64,000 bases of DNA from Burkholderiales bacterium (GCA_030684405.1 JAUXYA010000029.1:145147-209146), one strand, 5' to 3'. Positions 34,730 to 43,535 are shown, counted from the first letter of the stretch. Notes: generated by a model from the sequence alone, not told the origin. Numbers and translations: made by a program.

Positions 34730-34785
34730 AGCTCCTGCCTCCTCCTTCAAAATGATGGAGAGGTGGAGCTAATGTTTTGTTTTTG
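34730..34785 (+). terminator. Imperfect hairpin plus T-rich tract after uspA-like gene
   Basis: agctcc...ggagct outer stem with inner cctc/gagg pairing, then aatgttttgttttt. Confidence 0.5.
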
Positions 34786-34930
34786 CAGGGAATTGTGGTC
34801 ATCCTGATGTGCTGTCCGGTTTCTGGTCACCGGGCAGCCGTCATCGGTGAGGGCTAACATCGGCTTCGCGTTCCAGCCGTCTCCTGAACATGGCATGGCA
34901 CCACTTTAGACCGGGGGATATACTCGATTC

Positions 34931-34944
34931 TTGATTGCGGTCAA
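34931..34944. promoter_or_regulatory. Fnr/Crp-type palindrome upstream of tctC
   Basis: TTGATTGCGGTCAA; -10-like AAGAAT at 34968-34973. Confidence 0.55.
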
Positions 34945-35069
34945 TTCTTTTGGCGCTGCAAATGCGAAAGAATGTGCCGCACGGGGTTACTAATAAAATG
35001 TTGGGCTGCGGCGGTTGCCGCAGAATATAACTCAGCACCCGTCGGTTAACTGATAAGGAGGAGAGTCAC

Positions 35070-36083
35070 ATGGGTATCCAACGCGTATTTACACGCAGCC
35101 TGCTGCCGCTTGTCGCGGCTTTCGGGCTGGTTGCCGCATCCGCACCTGCTGCAGCATGGGAGCCGTCCAAGCCTGTCGAGTTCATTATTCCCGCAGGTAC
35201 TGGCGGCGGTGCCGACCAGATGGCCCGCCTGATTCAGGGCATTGTCGCCAAGCACAACCTGATGAAGCAGCCCATCGTCCCGGTCAACAAGAGCGGCGGA
35301 GCGGGCGCCGAGGGCTTCCTTGACGTGAAATCCTCCAAAGGTGATGCCCACAAGATCATCATCACGCTGTCCAACCTGTTCACGACACCGCTCGCAACCG
35401 GCGTACCTTTCAACTGGAAGGACCTAACGCCTGTTGCGATGCTTTCGCTCGACAACTTCGTGCTCTGGGTGAACGCCGATGATCCCTACAAGACGCCCAA
35501 GGAGTACCTCGACGCGGTGAAGAAAGCCGGAGCAAATGCCTACAAGATGGGCGGCACCGGTTCCAAGCAGGAAGACCAGATCATCACAGTGGCCATCGAA
35601 AAGGCGGCCGGCGTGAAGTTCATCTACATCCCGTACAAGGGCGGCGGTGCGGTCGCGACACAGTTGGTCGGCAAGCATGTCAATTCGACGGTCAACAACC
35701 CGATCGAAGCCGTGGCCCAGTGGCGTGCCGGCAAACTGCGTCCGTTGTGCGTGTTTGACTCCCAGCGCATGCCGTACAAGAACAAGGTGACCGACACCAT
35801 GTCCTGGTATGACATTCCGACCTGCAAGGAAGCCGGCATTCCGATGGATTATGTGATGCTGCGCGGCATTTTCATGCCGGCGGGCGTGCCGCCGGAGGCC
35901 GTCAATTTCTACATCGACCTCTTCAACAAGGTGCGTGCGACTCCGGAATGGAAGAAGTTCATGGAGGACGGCGCCTTCAACCAGAGCTTCATGATCGGCA
36001 AGGAATACGCCGACTGGGTTGCCAAGGCGGAGACGTTGCACCGTGACCTGATGAAGGAAGCGGGTTTCCTCGCCAAGCCGTAA
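35070..36083 (+). CDS. tctC: Tripartite tricarboxylate transporter substrate-binding protein
   Basis: WEPSKPVEFIIPAGTGGGADQMARLIQG, FIYIPYKGGGAVATQLVG; followed by tctB and tctA. Confidence 0.93.
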   Translation: MGIQRVFTRSLLPLVAAFGLVAASAPAAAWEPSKPVEFIIPAGTGGGADQMARLIQGIVAKHNLMKQPIVPVNKSGGAGAEGFLDVKSSKGDAHKIIITLSNLFTTPLATGVPFNWKDLTPVAMLSLDNFVLWVNADDPYKTPKEYLDAVKKAGANAYKMGGTGSKQEDQIITVAIEKAAGVKFIYIPYKGGGAVATQLVGKHVNSTVNNPIEAVAQWRAGKLRPLCVFDSQRMPYKNKVTDTMSWYDIPTCKEAGIPMDYVMLRGIFMPAGVPPEAVNFYIDLFNKVRATPEWKKFMEDGAFNQSFMIGKEYADWVAKAETLHRDLMKEAGFLAKP

Positions 36084-36094
36084 GCAAGTTCCGT

Positions 36095-36115
36095 GGGCGG
36101 GCCAGAGGCCCGCCC
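36095..36115. other. Intercistronic GC hairpin between tctC and tctB
   Basis: gggcgggcc-aga-ggcccgccc, 9 bp perfect stem, no T tract. Confidence 0.75.
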
Positions 36116-36191
36116 GCTACGGTTGTTTGCCTTCCAATGTTTCTGAGTTGAGCATGCCCGCTACGAGTGTGCCTTGGGGAGTCGCACGTCA

Positions 36192-36686
36192 ATGGAACCG
36201 GGAATTTCACAGCGTTCAGCCGAACTGGTCGTCGCGGCACTGACCCTCGCCCTCGGGCTGACAGTGGTGCTCGCCAGCTATCGTCTCGGTGCCGGCTGGG
36301 CATCGGATGGTCCTCAGGCCGGTTATTTTCCGTTCTATACGGGCTTGCTGATCTGCATCGGCAGCGTGGCGAATATCGTCATGGCTCTGCTGCGGGCCGG
36401 CAGGGAAGGCAGGGTCCTGTTCGTCAGCTGGGTGTCCTTGCGGCGGGTCAGCACGGTCCTGATCCCGGCAGCGTTGTTTATCGGTGCCATCCACTTTGTC
36501 GGGATCTATGTCTCCGCGTTTTTTTACATCGCCAGCTTCATGATCTTGTTGGGGCGCTATCCTGTCTGGAAAAGCGTATCCGTCGGGCTGGGCGTCAGCG
36601 TCGTGCTGTTTTTCATGTTCGAGGTGTGGTTCAAGGTCCTCTTGCCCAAGGGCGCCTACAACATCCTGAGTTATTTCGGGCACTGA
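36192..36686 (+). CDS. tctB: Tripartite tricarboxylate transporter TctB family protein
   Basis: Small 4-TM protein between tctC and tctA; LGAGWASDGPQAGYFPFYTGLLI. Confidence 0.88.
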   Translation: MEPGISQRSAELVVAALTLALGLTVVLASYRLGAGWASDGPQAGYFPFYTGLLICIGSVANIVMALLRAGREGRVLFVSWVSLRRVSTVLIPAALFIGAIHFVGIYVSAFFYIASFMILLGRYPVWKSVSVGLGVSVVLFFMFEVWFKVLLPKGAYNILSYFGH

Positions 36687-36711
36687 ACCGGACACTGCGG
36701 AGGGGACTGTT

Positions 36712-38211
36712 TTGGAGGAGCTGAATTCTTTAATGCACGGGTTTTCGGTGATACTGACACCGTACAACCTGGTGCTGATGTTCGTCGGTGTGTTCCTGGG
36801 CATTATCGTGGGCGTGCTGCCCGGGCTGGGAGGAGCGAACGGTGTCGCAATCCTGCTTCCGCTGACTTTCGCCATGCCGCCGACTTCCGGCATCGTTATG
36901 CTGTCGTGCATCTACTGGGGCGCACTGTTCGGCGGTGCGATCACGTCGATCCTGTTCAACATTCCCGGAGAACCCTGGTCGGTGGCGACCACTTTCGACG
37001 GCTACCCGATGGCGCAGCAGGGCAAGGCCGGAGAGGCCCTGACCGCATCGTTCACGGCATCGTTCTTTGGTGCGCTGGTGGCGATCATCATGATCACCTT
37101 CGTCGCCCCGGCTGTGGCGAACTTCGCGCTGCGCTTCGGCCCCCCGGAATTTTTTGCCGTCTATTTTCTGACCTTCTGCAGTTTCATCGGGATGGGCAAG
37201 GAGCCGCCGTTCAAGATCCTGGTCGCGATGATGATCGGCTTCGCGCTGGCGGCGGTCGGCATTGACATCGTCACCGGCCAGCTCAGGATGACCTTCGGAT
37301 TCACTGAACTGTTGCGCGGTTTCAACTTCCTGATTGCGGTGATCGGGCTGTTCGGCATCGGCGAGATCCTGCTGTCGATGGAAGAGGGTCTGTCTTTCAC
37401 CGGCAAGACCGCCAAGATCAACATGAAAATCGTGTTGGAGACCTGGAAGAAACTGCCGCGGTTCTGGGGTACGGCCCTGCGCAGCACGGTCATCGGCTGC
37501 TGGCTGGGCATCACGCCGGGTGGCGCGACCCCGGCGTCCTTCATGGCCTACGGCATTGCGAAGCGCACCTCGAAAGATGGCGCCAAGTTCGGAACCGGGC
37601 AACTGGAGGGCGTGGTTGCGCCCGAAATTGCCAACAACTCCGCAGGCACTTCAGCACTGCTGCCAATGCTTGCGCTGGGCATCCCCGGCTCGCCGACGGC
37701 GGCTGTGCTGCTCGGCGGCCTGCTGATCTGGGGCTTGCAGCCGGGACCACTGCTGTTCGTCGAGCAGAAGGATTTTGTCTGGGGACTGATTGCCAGCATG
37801 TATCTGGGCAATCTGGCTGCGCTGATCCTTGTGCTGACCTGTGTGCCCTTCTTTGCCGCCATTCTGAAGGTGCCATTCTCTATCATCGCGCCGGTCATCG
37901 TCGTGATCTGCGCGGTCGGCGCATTCACGGTGTCCAATGCGATGGGGGATGTCTGGATGATGCTGATGTTCGGCGTGGTCGGTTACGCCTTCAAGAAGCT
38001 GGATTATCCGATGGCGCCGATGGTTCTTGCTCTGGTGCTGGGCGATCAGGCGGAGAGCGCATTCCGCCAGTCGATGCTGATGTCCCAGGGCGACATGCGC
38101 ATATTCTTCTCTAACACGCTCGTTGGCAGCATCACCGCGCTGGCACTGTTTGCGCTATTCTGGCCGCTGATTGCAATGGGTATCCGTCGCATGAGGTCAG
38201 CGGCGGCCTGA
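36712..38211 (+). CDS. tctA: Tripartite tricarboxylate transporter permease TctA
   Basis: GVFLGIIVGVLPGLGGANGVAILLPLTFAMPPTSGIVMLSCIYWGALFGGAITSILFNIPGEPWSVATTFDGYPMA; alternative ATG at 36733. Confidence 0.95.
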   Translation: MEELNSLMHGFSVILTPYNLVLMFVGVFLGIIVGVLPGLGGANGVAILLPLTFAMPPTSGIVMLSCIYWGALFGGAITSILFNIPGEPWSVATTFDGYPMAQQGKAGEALTASFTASFFGALVAIIMITFVAPAVANFALRFGPPEFFAVYFLTFCSFIGMGKEPPFKILVAMMIGFALAAVGIDIVTGQLRMTFGFTELLRGFNFLIAVIGLFGIGEILLSMEEGLSFTGKTAKINMKIVLETWKKLPRFWGTALRSTVIGCWLGITPGGATPASFMAYGIAKRTSKDGAKFGTGQLEGVVAPEIANNSAGTSALLPMLALGIPGSPTAAVLLGGLLIWGLQPGPLLFVEQKDFVWGLIASMYLGNLAALILVLTCVPFFAAILKVPFSIIAPVIVVICAVGAFTVSNAMGDVWMMLMFGVVGYAFKKLDYPMAPMVLALVLGDQAESAFRQSMLMSQGDMRIFFSNTLVGSITALALFALFWPLIAMGIRRMRSAAA

Positions 38212-38248
38212 GGAGGGCGGTCGGCGCCTGTGCGGCAGAGGCGGCACG

Positions 38249-38281
38249 CAAAAAAGCCCGGGTGATGCCCGGGCTTTTTTG
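38249..38281. terminator. Bidirectional terminator between tctA and oxc
   Basis: aaaaaagcccggg-tgatg-cccgggctttttt. Confidence 0.9.
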
Positions 38282-38326
38282 CGCGTGGATCGCCGGCCTT
38301 GCAGCTGGCGATCCACGCAGATGTGT

Positions 38327-40060
38327 TTACTTCTTCGCGCTCTTCGGGTTGAGGCTGGTTATGCGGCCACTTTCGGTACCGGCGGTTTCATCAATCACGG
38401 CGTTGATCAGCGTCGGCTGACGCGAGCGAACAGCCTCTTCTACCGCCTTGCGCAGCTCGGCCGGGGTTGTCGCATGCACGCCGACGCCGCCGAAGGCTTC
38501 CATCAGCTTGTCGTAGCGCGCACCCTTGACGAATACGGTGGGCGCGACGTCGGGTCCGCCGGAGGGGTTGACGTCGGTGCCCTTGTAGACGCCGTTGTTG
38601 TTGAACACCACCACGCATACCGGCAGCTTGTAGCGGCAGATGGTTTCCACTTCCATGCCCGAGAAGCCGAAAGCGCTGTCGCCTTCAATGGCGATCACTG
38701 GTTGGCCGGATTCCACGGCGGCGGCGACCGCAAAGCCCATGCCAATGCCCATTACGCCCCAGGTGCCGACGTCGATACGCTTGCGCGGCTTGTACATGTC
38801 GACGATGCTGCGCGTGAAGTCGAGCGCATTGGCGCCTTCGTTGACCAGCATCGCCTCGGGATTCGCCTTGATGATGTCGCGCATCACGTTCAGTGCGCTG
38901 TGGAAGTTCATCGGCGTCGGGTTCTTCGCCAGCGTTTCGGCCATCTTGGCAACGTTTTTGCTCTTGCGCTCGGAGATGGCGCCCAGCCAGTCGGCCGAAG
39001 GCTGCGGCCAGCCCGAACCTGCTGCGCCGATGCCGTCCAGCAGCGCCGAGACGCAGGAGCCGATATCGCCGATGACAGGCGCGTCGATCGGCACGTTGCT
39101 GTCGGCTTCCTGCGGCGAAATGTCGATCTGGATGAATTTCTGGCCGCCCCAGGCTTTGGCATCCTTGCCGCCCCAGGTCTTGCCTTTGCCGTGCGACAGC
39201 AGCCAATTCAGGCGTGCGCCGATCAGCATTACCACGTCGGCTTCGGGCAGCACGAAGGAGCGTGCTGCAGCGGCCGACTGTTCATGGGTGTCGGGCAGCA
39301 GGCCTTTCGCCATCGACATCGGCAGATAGGGAATCTGGGTTTTCTCGATCAGCGTGCGGATTTCTGTGTCGGCCTGAGCGTAAGCGGCGCCCTTGCCGAG
39401 CACGATCAGCGGGCGCTTGGCGCCGGCGAGCAGCTTCAGGGCACGCTGCACAGCGTCGGGTGCCGGGATCTGGCGCGGAGCGGGGTCGACGACCTTGATC
39501 AGCGACTTGCGGCCTGCTTCTGCATCCATAGACTGCGCGAAGACTTTTGCCGGCAGGTCGAGGTAAACGCCGCCGGGACGGCCTGAAACCGCAGCGCGGA
39601 TGGCGCGGGCCACACCGACGCCGATGTCCTCTGCATGCAGCACGCGGAAGGCAGCCTTGCATAACGGCCTGGCGATCGCCAACTGGTCCATTTCCTCGTA
39701 ATCGCCTTGCTGCAGATCGACGACTTCGCGCTCGCTGGAGCCGCTGACCAGGATCATCGGGAAGCAGTTGGTCGTGGCATTCGCCAGCGCGGTGAGGCCA
39801 TTGAGGAAGCCGGGGGCGGATACCGTCAGACAGATGCCCGGCTTCTGAGTCATAAAGCCGGCGATTGCCGCAGCATTGCCGGCGTTCTGCTCGTGGCGGA
39901 AGGAAATCATGCGCATGCCCGCGGCCTGTGCGCGGCGCGTGAGGTCGGTGATCGGTATGCCCGGCAGACCGTAGAGGTTGGTGATGCCGTTGAGCTTGAG
40001 CGCGTCGATGAGCAGGTCGACACCGTCGCTCAGGGTCTGCGCTTGTGTTTCAGTCGTCAT
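38327..40060 (-). CDS. oxc: Oxalyl-CoA decarboxylase
   Basis: ThDP enzyme with [58 protein letters not shown]; adjacent frc; ATG at 40060. Confidence 0.93.
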   Translation of the reverse strand: MTTETQAQTLSDGVDLLIDALKLNGITNLYGLPGIPITDLTRRAQAAGMRMISFRHEQNAGNAAAIAGFMTQKPGICLTVSAPGFLNGLTALANATTNCFPMILVSGSSEREVVDLQQGDYEEMDQLAIARPLCKAAFRVLHAEDIGVGVARAIRAAVSGRPGGVYLDLPAKVFAQSMDAEAGRKSLIKVVDPAPRQIPAPDAVQRALKLLAGAKRPLIVLGKGAAYAQADTEIRTLIEKTQIPYLPMSMAKGLLPDTHEQSAAAARSFVLPEADVVMLIGARLNWLLSHGKGKTWGGKDAKAWGGQKFIQIDISPQEADSNVPIDAPVIGDIGSCVSALLDGIGAAGSGWPQPSADWLGAISERKSKNVAKMAETLAKNPTPMNFHSALNVMRDIIKANPEAMLVNEGANALDFTRSIVDMYKPRKRIDVGTWGVMGIGMGFAVAAAVESGQPVIAIEGDSAFGFSGMEVETICRYKLPVCVVVFNNNGVYKGTDVNPSGGPDVAPTVFVKGARYDKLMEAFGGVGVHATTPAELRKAVEEAVRSRQPTLINAVIDETAGTESGRITSLNPKSAKK

Positions 40061-40219
40061 GTCTGGATGCCTCGCGTCTTGCCGTCTGTAAGGTTGGAGT
40101 CGCCCGCACCCGCAGTGCAATCAGAGGACCGCAGTCCACGATCTACGGCGGATTCGGACGCAGGAAAAAGGCTTTTTTCGGATGGGAAACATCATAGGGG
40201 GCCGCGCCCTTTCCCGCTC

Positions 40220-40233
40220 TTGACCCCGGTCAA
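40220..40233. promoter_or_regulatory. Fnr/Crp-type palindrome upstream of oxc
   Basis: TTGACCCCGGTCAA; minus-strand -10 TATGAT at 40196-40191. Confidence 0.6.
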
Positions 40234-40342
40234 TTTTGCAGCAGTACGATCGCTGAAGAAGCGCCTGCAAGAGCGCAGCTGCAGGGTGGGCGGGGAGGGG
40301 TGTTGCGATGCATCAAGCGCATGCGCCGTTGCGGGTGAGCGT

Positions 40343-40951
40343 TCAGATCTTGCCGCGCCGTTTCAACCGGCTGAGGGTTTCCGGGGACAGGTTGAGGTAC
40401 GAGGCCAGCTCCTTTTTGGGCAATCGCTTCGCAATTCCGTCGTGCTTGCGCATGAAGCGCTGGACCCGCCCGGGCGCATCGAGCAAATGCAGGGTGATGG
40501 TATGCGCCATCACTTCGCTCATCAGTCGCGTGACCTCCAGTTCAAACTCGGCCTTGATCTTCGGATGGCGTTCGAGGAAGGCAGCCCACTGCAGCATCGA
40601 CAGCTTGGCGGCCCGCACCTTGGTCACCGCGCGGATTGAGTACGGCATCGGTGTTTTCAGCCGCCATGCCGCATAGCTGGTGTCGATGTCGCTTTCGGCA
40701 GCGAAACGCAGGATCATTTCCTTGCCTTGGGCGTTCGAAACCGTGCGTTTCAGGATGCCGTCGATGATGAAATACTGCTCCATCGCGTGCGTGCCCTGAT
40801 GCTCGAGCGTTTCTCCCTTGGCGTAATCCGATATTTCGAGCAGCGGCTCGAACTCAGTCCACTGCGTGGCGCTCAGGTTTTTCAGCACTAGGTTCTGGCG
40901 CAACTGCACGCGGATGATTCGGGATTGTGGATGGAGCGAGATTTGGGTCAT
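40343..40951 (-). CDS. Crp/Fnr family transcriptional regulator (no cysteines; Fnr-like recognition helix E..SR)
   Basis: Cyclic-nucleotide-binding fold (YAKGETLEHQGTHAMEQYFIIDGILKR) plus HTH LPKKELASYLNLSPETLSRLKRRGKI. Confidence 0.88.
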   Translation of the reverse strand: MTQISLHPQSRIIRVQLRQNLVLKNLSATQWTEFEPLLEISDYAKGETLEHQGTHAMEQYFIIDGILKRTVSNAQGKEMILRFAAESDIDTSYAAWRLKTPMPYSIRAVTKVRAAKLSMLQWAAFLERHPKIKAEFELEVTRLMSEVMAHTITLHLLDAPGRVQRFMRKHDGIAKRLPKKELASYLNLSPETLSRLKRRGKI

Positions 40952-41018
40952 GTTGCAGAGGATTGTATTACTTTTATAACTGGTTGTTTATTATAGCTAT
41001 TTTTAGAGGCGTGGAATC

Positions 41019-41032
41019 TTGACTGCGGTCAA
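41019..41032. promoter_or_regulatory. Fnr/Crp-type palindrome shared by divergent crp and frc promoters
   Basis: TTGACTGCGGTCAA; -10 TATAGT (41055-41060, +) and TATAAT (40995-40990, -). Confidence 0.65.
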
Positions 41033-41167
41033 GGCCATGCAACCGTGCTTTTCCTATAGTGGCGCCCTCATGCCGGGGGAGCCTTTCGCGGAGCGTTAGC
41101 CGCAGCGCAGCGGCAATTTCAACGGACGGGTAATTACTCGCCCGCCACGGAATATTTGGAGATCAGA

Positions 41168-42436
41168 ATGGAAGCATTGAAGGGTGTCCGCATTCTCGAC
41201 ATGACCCACGTGCAGGCGGGCCCAACCTGCTCACAGTTGCTGGCCTGGATGGGCGCCGACGTCATCAAGTTCGAACCGCCCCAGGGCGATGCCACCCGTG
41301 GCCAGCTGCGCGACGTGCCCAACGCCGACAGCCTGTATTTCACGATGCTCAACTGCAACAAGCGCTCGATCACCGTGAACATGAAGAGCGCGGATGGCAA
41401 GACGGTGTTCGTCGACCTGCTGAAGAAGTGCGACATCATGATGGAGAACTTCGGGCCCGGCGTGCTCGAGCGTCTCGGCTTCACCTGGGAAAAGATTCAT
41501 GAAATCAATCCGAAAATCGTCGTTGGCTCGATCAAGGGTTTCGGTTCCTCAGGTCCCTACGCCGAATTCAAGGCCTACGAAAATGTCGCGCAGGCGATGG
41601 GCGGTGCAATGAGTACGACTGGTGTTCCCGAGGGCCCGCCTTTTGTCACCGGCGCGCAGATCGGTGACTCGGGCACGGGTCTGCATCTTGCGATCGGGCT
41701 GCTGGCCGCGCTGCACCAGGCCAACCGCACGGGCCAGGGCCAGTACGTGGAGGTGGCGATGATGGACGGTGTGATGAACCTCTGTCGCGTCAAGTTCCGC
41801 GACCACCAGCGCCTGACCCGCGGCAGCCTGTCGGAGTACTCGGTCCCGACTCACCAGGGCATGGGGGCCGCACCGCGCGCCGGCAACGACTCCGGCGGCG
41901 GACAACTCGGCAATGCGATCCGCTGCAAGCCGGGTGGTCCCAACGACTTCATCTACGTCGTTGTCCAGGAGGCAGTGTGGGACGCGCTGGCCAGGCGCAT
42001 CGGGCCGGATCTCGGCATACCGGACCTTGCCACCGACCCGAAGTTCGCGACCATCGGCGAGCGGCGCAAGAATCAGGCGCAGATGTGGGAACTGATCGGC
42101 GAATTCGCACTGAAACACACCAAGCGCGAATTCATGGAAATTCTCAATCCGCTGGATGTGCCCTGCGGCCCTATCATGTCCACCGACGATCTGGCCAACG
42201 ACGAGCACGTCCGCGGTCGCGAAATGTATGTCGAACTCGACCATCCGCAGCGCGGCAAGTGGTACAACGTCGGCATGCCGATCAAGCTGTCGGCTTCGCC
42301 TGCGGTGATCAAGCGCTCGCCGCTGCTAGGCGAACATACCGATGAGGTGCTCAAGGAGGTGCTCGGCTATGACGCCGGGCAGATCGATAAACTCAAGACC
42401 GCCGGCGCGTTCAGCGCGCCCCCGAAAAAGAAATAG
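41168..42436 (+). CDS. frc: Formyl-CoA transferase (CaiB/BaiF family)
   Basis: MEALKGVRILDMTHVQAGPTCSQLLAWMGADVIKFEPP, KGFGSSGPYAEFKAYENVAQAMGGAMSTTG, SGGGQ loop; oxc nearby. Confidence 0.92.
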   Translation: MEALKGVRILDMTHVQAGPTCSQLLAWMGADVIKFEPPQGDATRGQLRDVPNADSLYFTMLNCNKRSITVNMKSADGKTVFVDLLKKCDIMMENFGPGVLERLGFTWEKIHEINPKIVVGSIKGFGSSGPYAEFKAYENVAQAMGGAMSTTGVPEGPPFVTGAQIGDSGTGLHLAIGLLAALHQANRTGQGQYVEVAMMDGVMNLCRVKFRDHQRLTRGSLSEYSVPTHQGMGAAPRAGNDSGGGQLGNAIRCKPGGPNDFIYVVVQEAVWDALARRIGPDLGIPDLATDPKFATIGERRKNQAQMWELIGEFALKHTKREFMEILNPLDVPCGPIMSTDDLANDEHVRGREMYVELDHPQRGKWYNVGMPIKLSASPAVIKRSPLLGEHTDEVLKEVLGYDAGQIDKLKTAGAFSAPPKKK

Positions 42437-42453
42437 CCCAGCAGAGGATGCAC

Positions 42454-42558
42454 ATGAAAATCGCGATTACCGGTCAGCAGGGTTTTAGTTTCGACGTCAC
42501 ATCCGCTTTCGGCGGATATGAGTCTTCACTGGAATCCTGCTCAGGAGACAACAAATGA
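42454..42558 (+). CDS. 34-codon leader ORF duplicating the start of the downstream formyltransferase
   Basis: ATGAAAATCGCGATTACCGGTCAGCAG... encodes MKIAITGQQGFSFDVTSAFGGYESSLESCSGDNK*; stop overlaps the next ATG (ATGA). Confidence 0.5.
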   Translation: MKIAITGQQGFSFDVTSAFGGYESSLESCSGDNK

Positions 42559-43487
42559 AAATTGCAATTATCGGCCAGCAGGATTTTGGAAAAACGGTGC
42601 TTGAGGCCTTCCTCGAGCGCAAGGACGAGGTGGCGGGTGTGTTCTGCGCCCCCGAAAAACCGGGCGCGAAGCCCGACCCGCTGCGCACCGCGGCGGAAGA
42701 GCGCGGACTGAAGGTGTTCCAGTTTGCCTCGCTGCGGGTGCCGGAGGCGCATGAAGCGCTGAAGTCCCTCAATGTCGATATCGGCGTGATGGCTTATGTG
42801 CTGCAATTCGCACCCGACACCTTCGTGCACATTCCGCGGCTGGGCATGATCCAGTACCATCCTTCGCTGCTGCCGAAATACCGTGGCCCGTCATCGATCA
42901 ACTGGCCGATCATCCGCGGCGACACCAAAACCGGTCTGACCATCTTTCGACCGAACGAAGGGCTCGACGAAGGTCCGGTGATCCTGCAGAAAACCTGTGA
43001 CATTGGCCCCGACGAGACCATCGGCGAGGTCTATTTCAACAAGCTGTTCCCGATGGGCGTGCAGGCAATTCTTGAGGCCGCCGACCTGGTGTACACCGGC
43101 AAGCATTCGGAGAGTGTGCAGGAGGAGTCGCAGGCCAGCTACGAGGGCTGGTGTCGTGCCGGGGAGGCGCATATCCAGTGGGCCAACCACGTCGATTTCG
43201 TCTACAACCTGATTCGCGGCACCAATCCAGCGCCCGGTGCTTGGACTACGCTCAATGGCAAGAAAGTGCAGATTTTTGATGCCCGCAAGCATTTGTTCCG
43301 CAAGTTTGGAGACGTTGTCGGCAAGATCGGTGAGGTTGCCGAAGTGACTGAAGGCAGCTTCAAGGTCACTGCGCAGGGCGGATTTATTGAAGTGCTGCGT
43401 GCGCGCGGCGAAGATGGCAAGAAATTGTCCGGTGGCGATTTCGCGCGTGCCAACGGGCTGGCCAAGGGCGCCTTGCTCGGCACCTGA
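42555..43487 (+). CDS. Formyltransferase family protein (Fmt / 10-formyl-THF dehydrogenase N-terminal type)
   Basis: MKIAIIGQQDFGKTVLEAFL, MIQYHPSLLPKYRGPSSINWPIIRGDTKTGLTIFRPNEGLDEGPVILQK. Confidence 0.9.
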   Translation: MKIAIIGQQDFGKTVLEAFLERKDEVAGVFCAPEKPGAKPDPLRTAAEERGLKVFQFASLRVPEAHEALKSLNVDIGVMAYVLQFAPDTFVHIPRLGMIQYHPSLLPKYRGPSSINWPIIRGDTKTGLTIFRPNEGLDEGPVILQKTCDIGPDETIGEVYFNKLFPMGVQAILEAADLVYTGKHSESVQEESQASYEGWCRAGEAHIQWANHVDFVYNLIRGTNPAPGAWTTLNGKKVQIFDARKHLFRKFGDVVGKIGEVAEVTEGSFKVTAQGGFIEVLRARGEDGKKLSGGDFARANGLAKGALLGT

Positions 43488-43509
43488 AGCCCCGCAATCC
43501 CTCCTCGAA

Positions 43510-43535
43510 AGCCACGCTTGTGCGTGGCTTTTTTT
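43510..43535 (+). terminator. Rho-independent terminator after formyltransferase
   Basis: agccacgc-ttgt-gcgtggct then ttttttat. Confidence 0.9.

Noticed and set aside
34730-34785. CCTCCTCC run after uspA as a second anti-SD sRNA
   Set aside because: Here the pyrimidine run pairs inside a long stem followed by a T-rich tract, so it looks like a terminator, not an exposed loop.
38279-39586. 435-aa plus-strand ORF opposite oxc
   Set aside because: Shadow ORF; oxc on the minus strand has clear ThDP-enzyme motifs.
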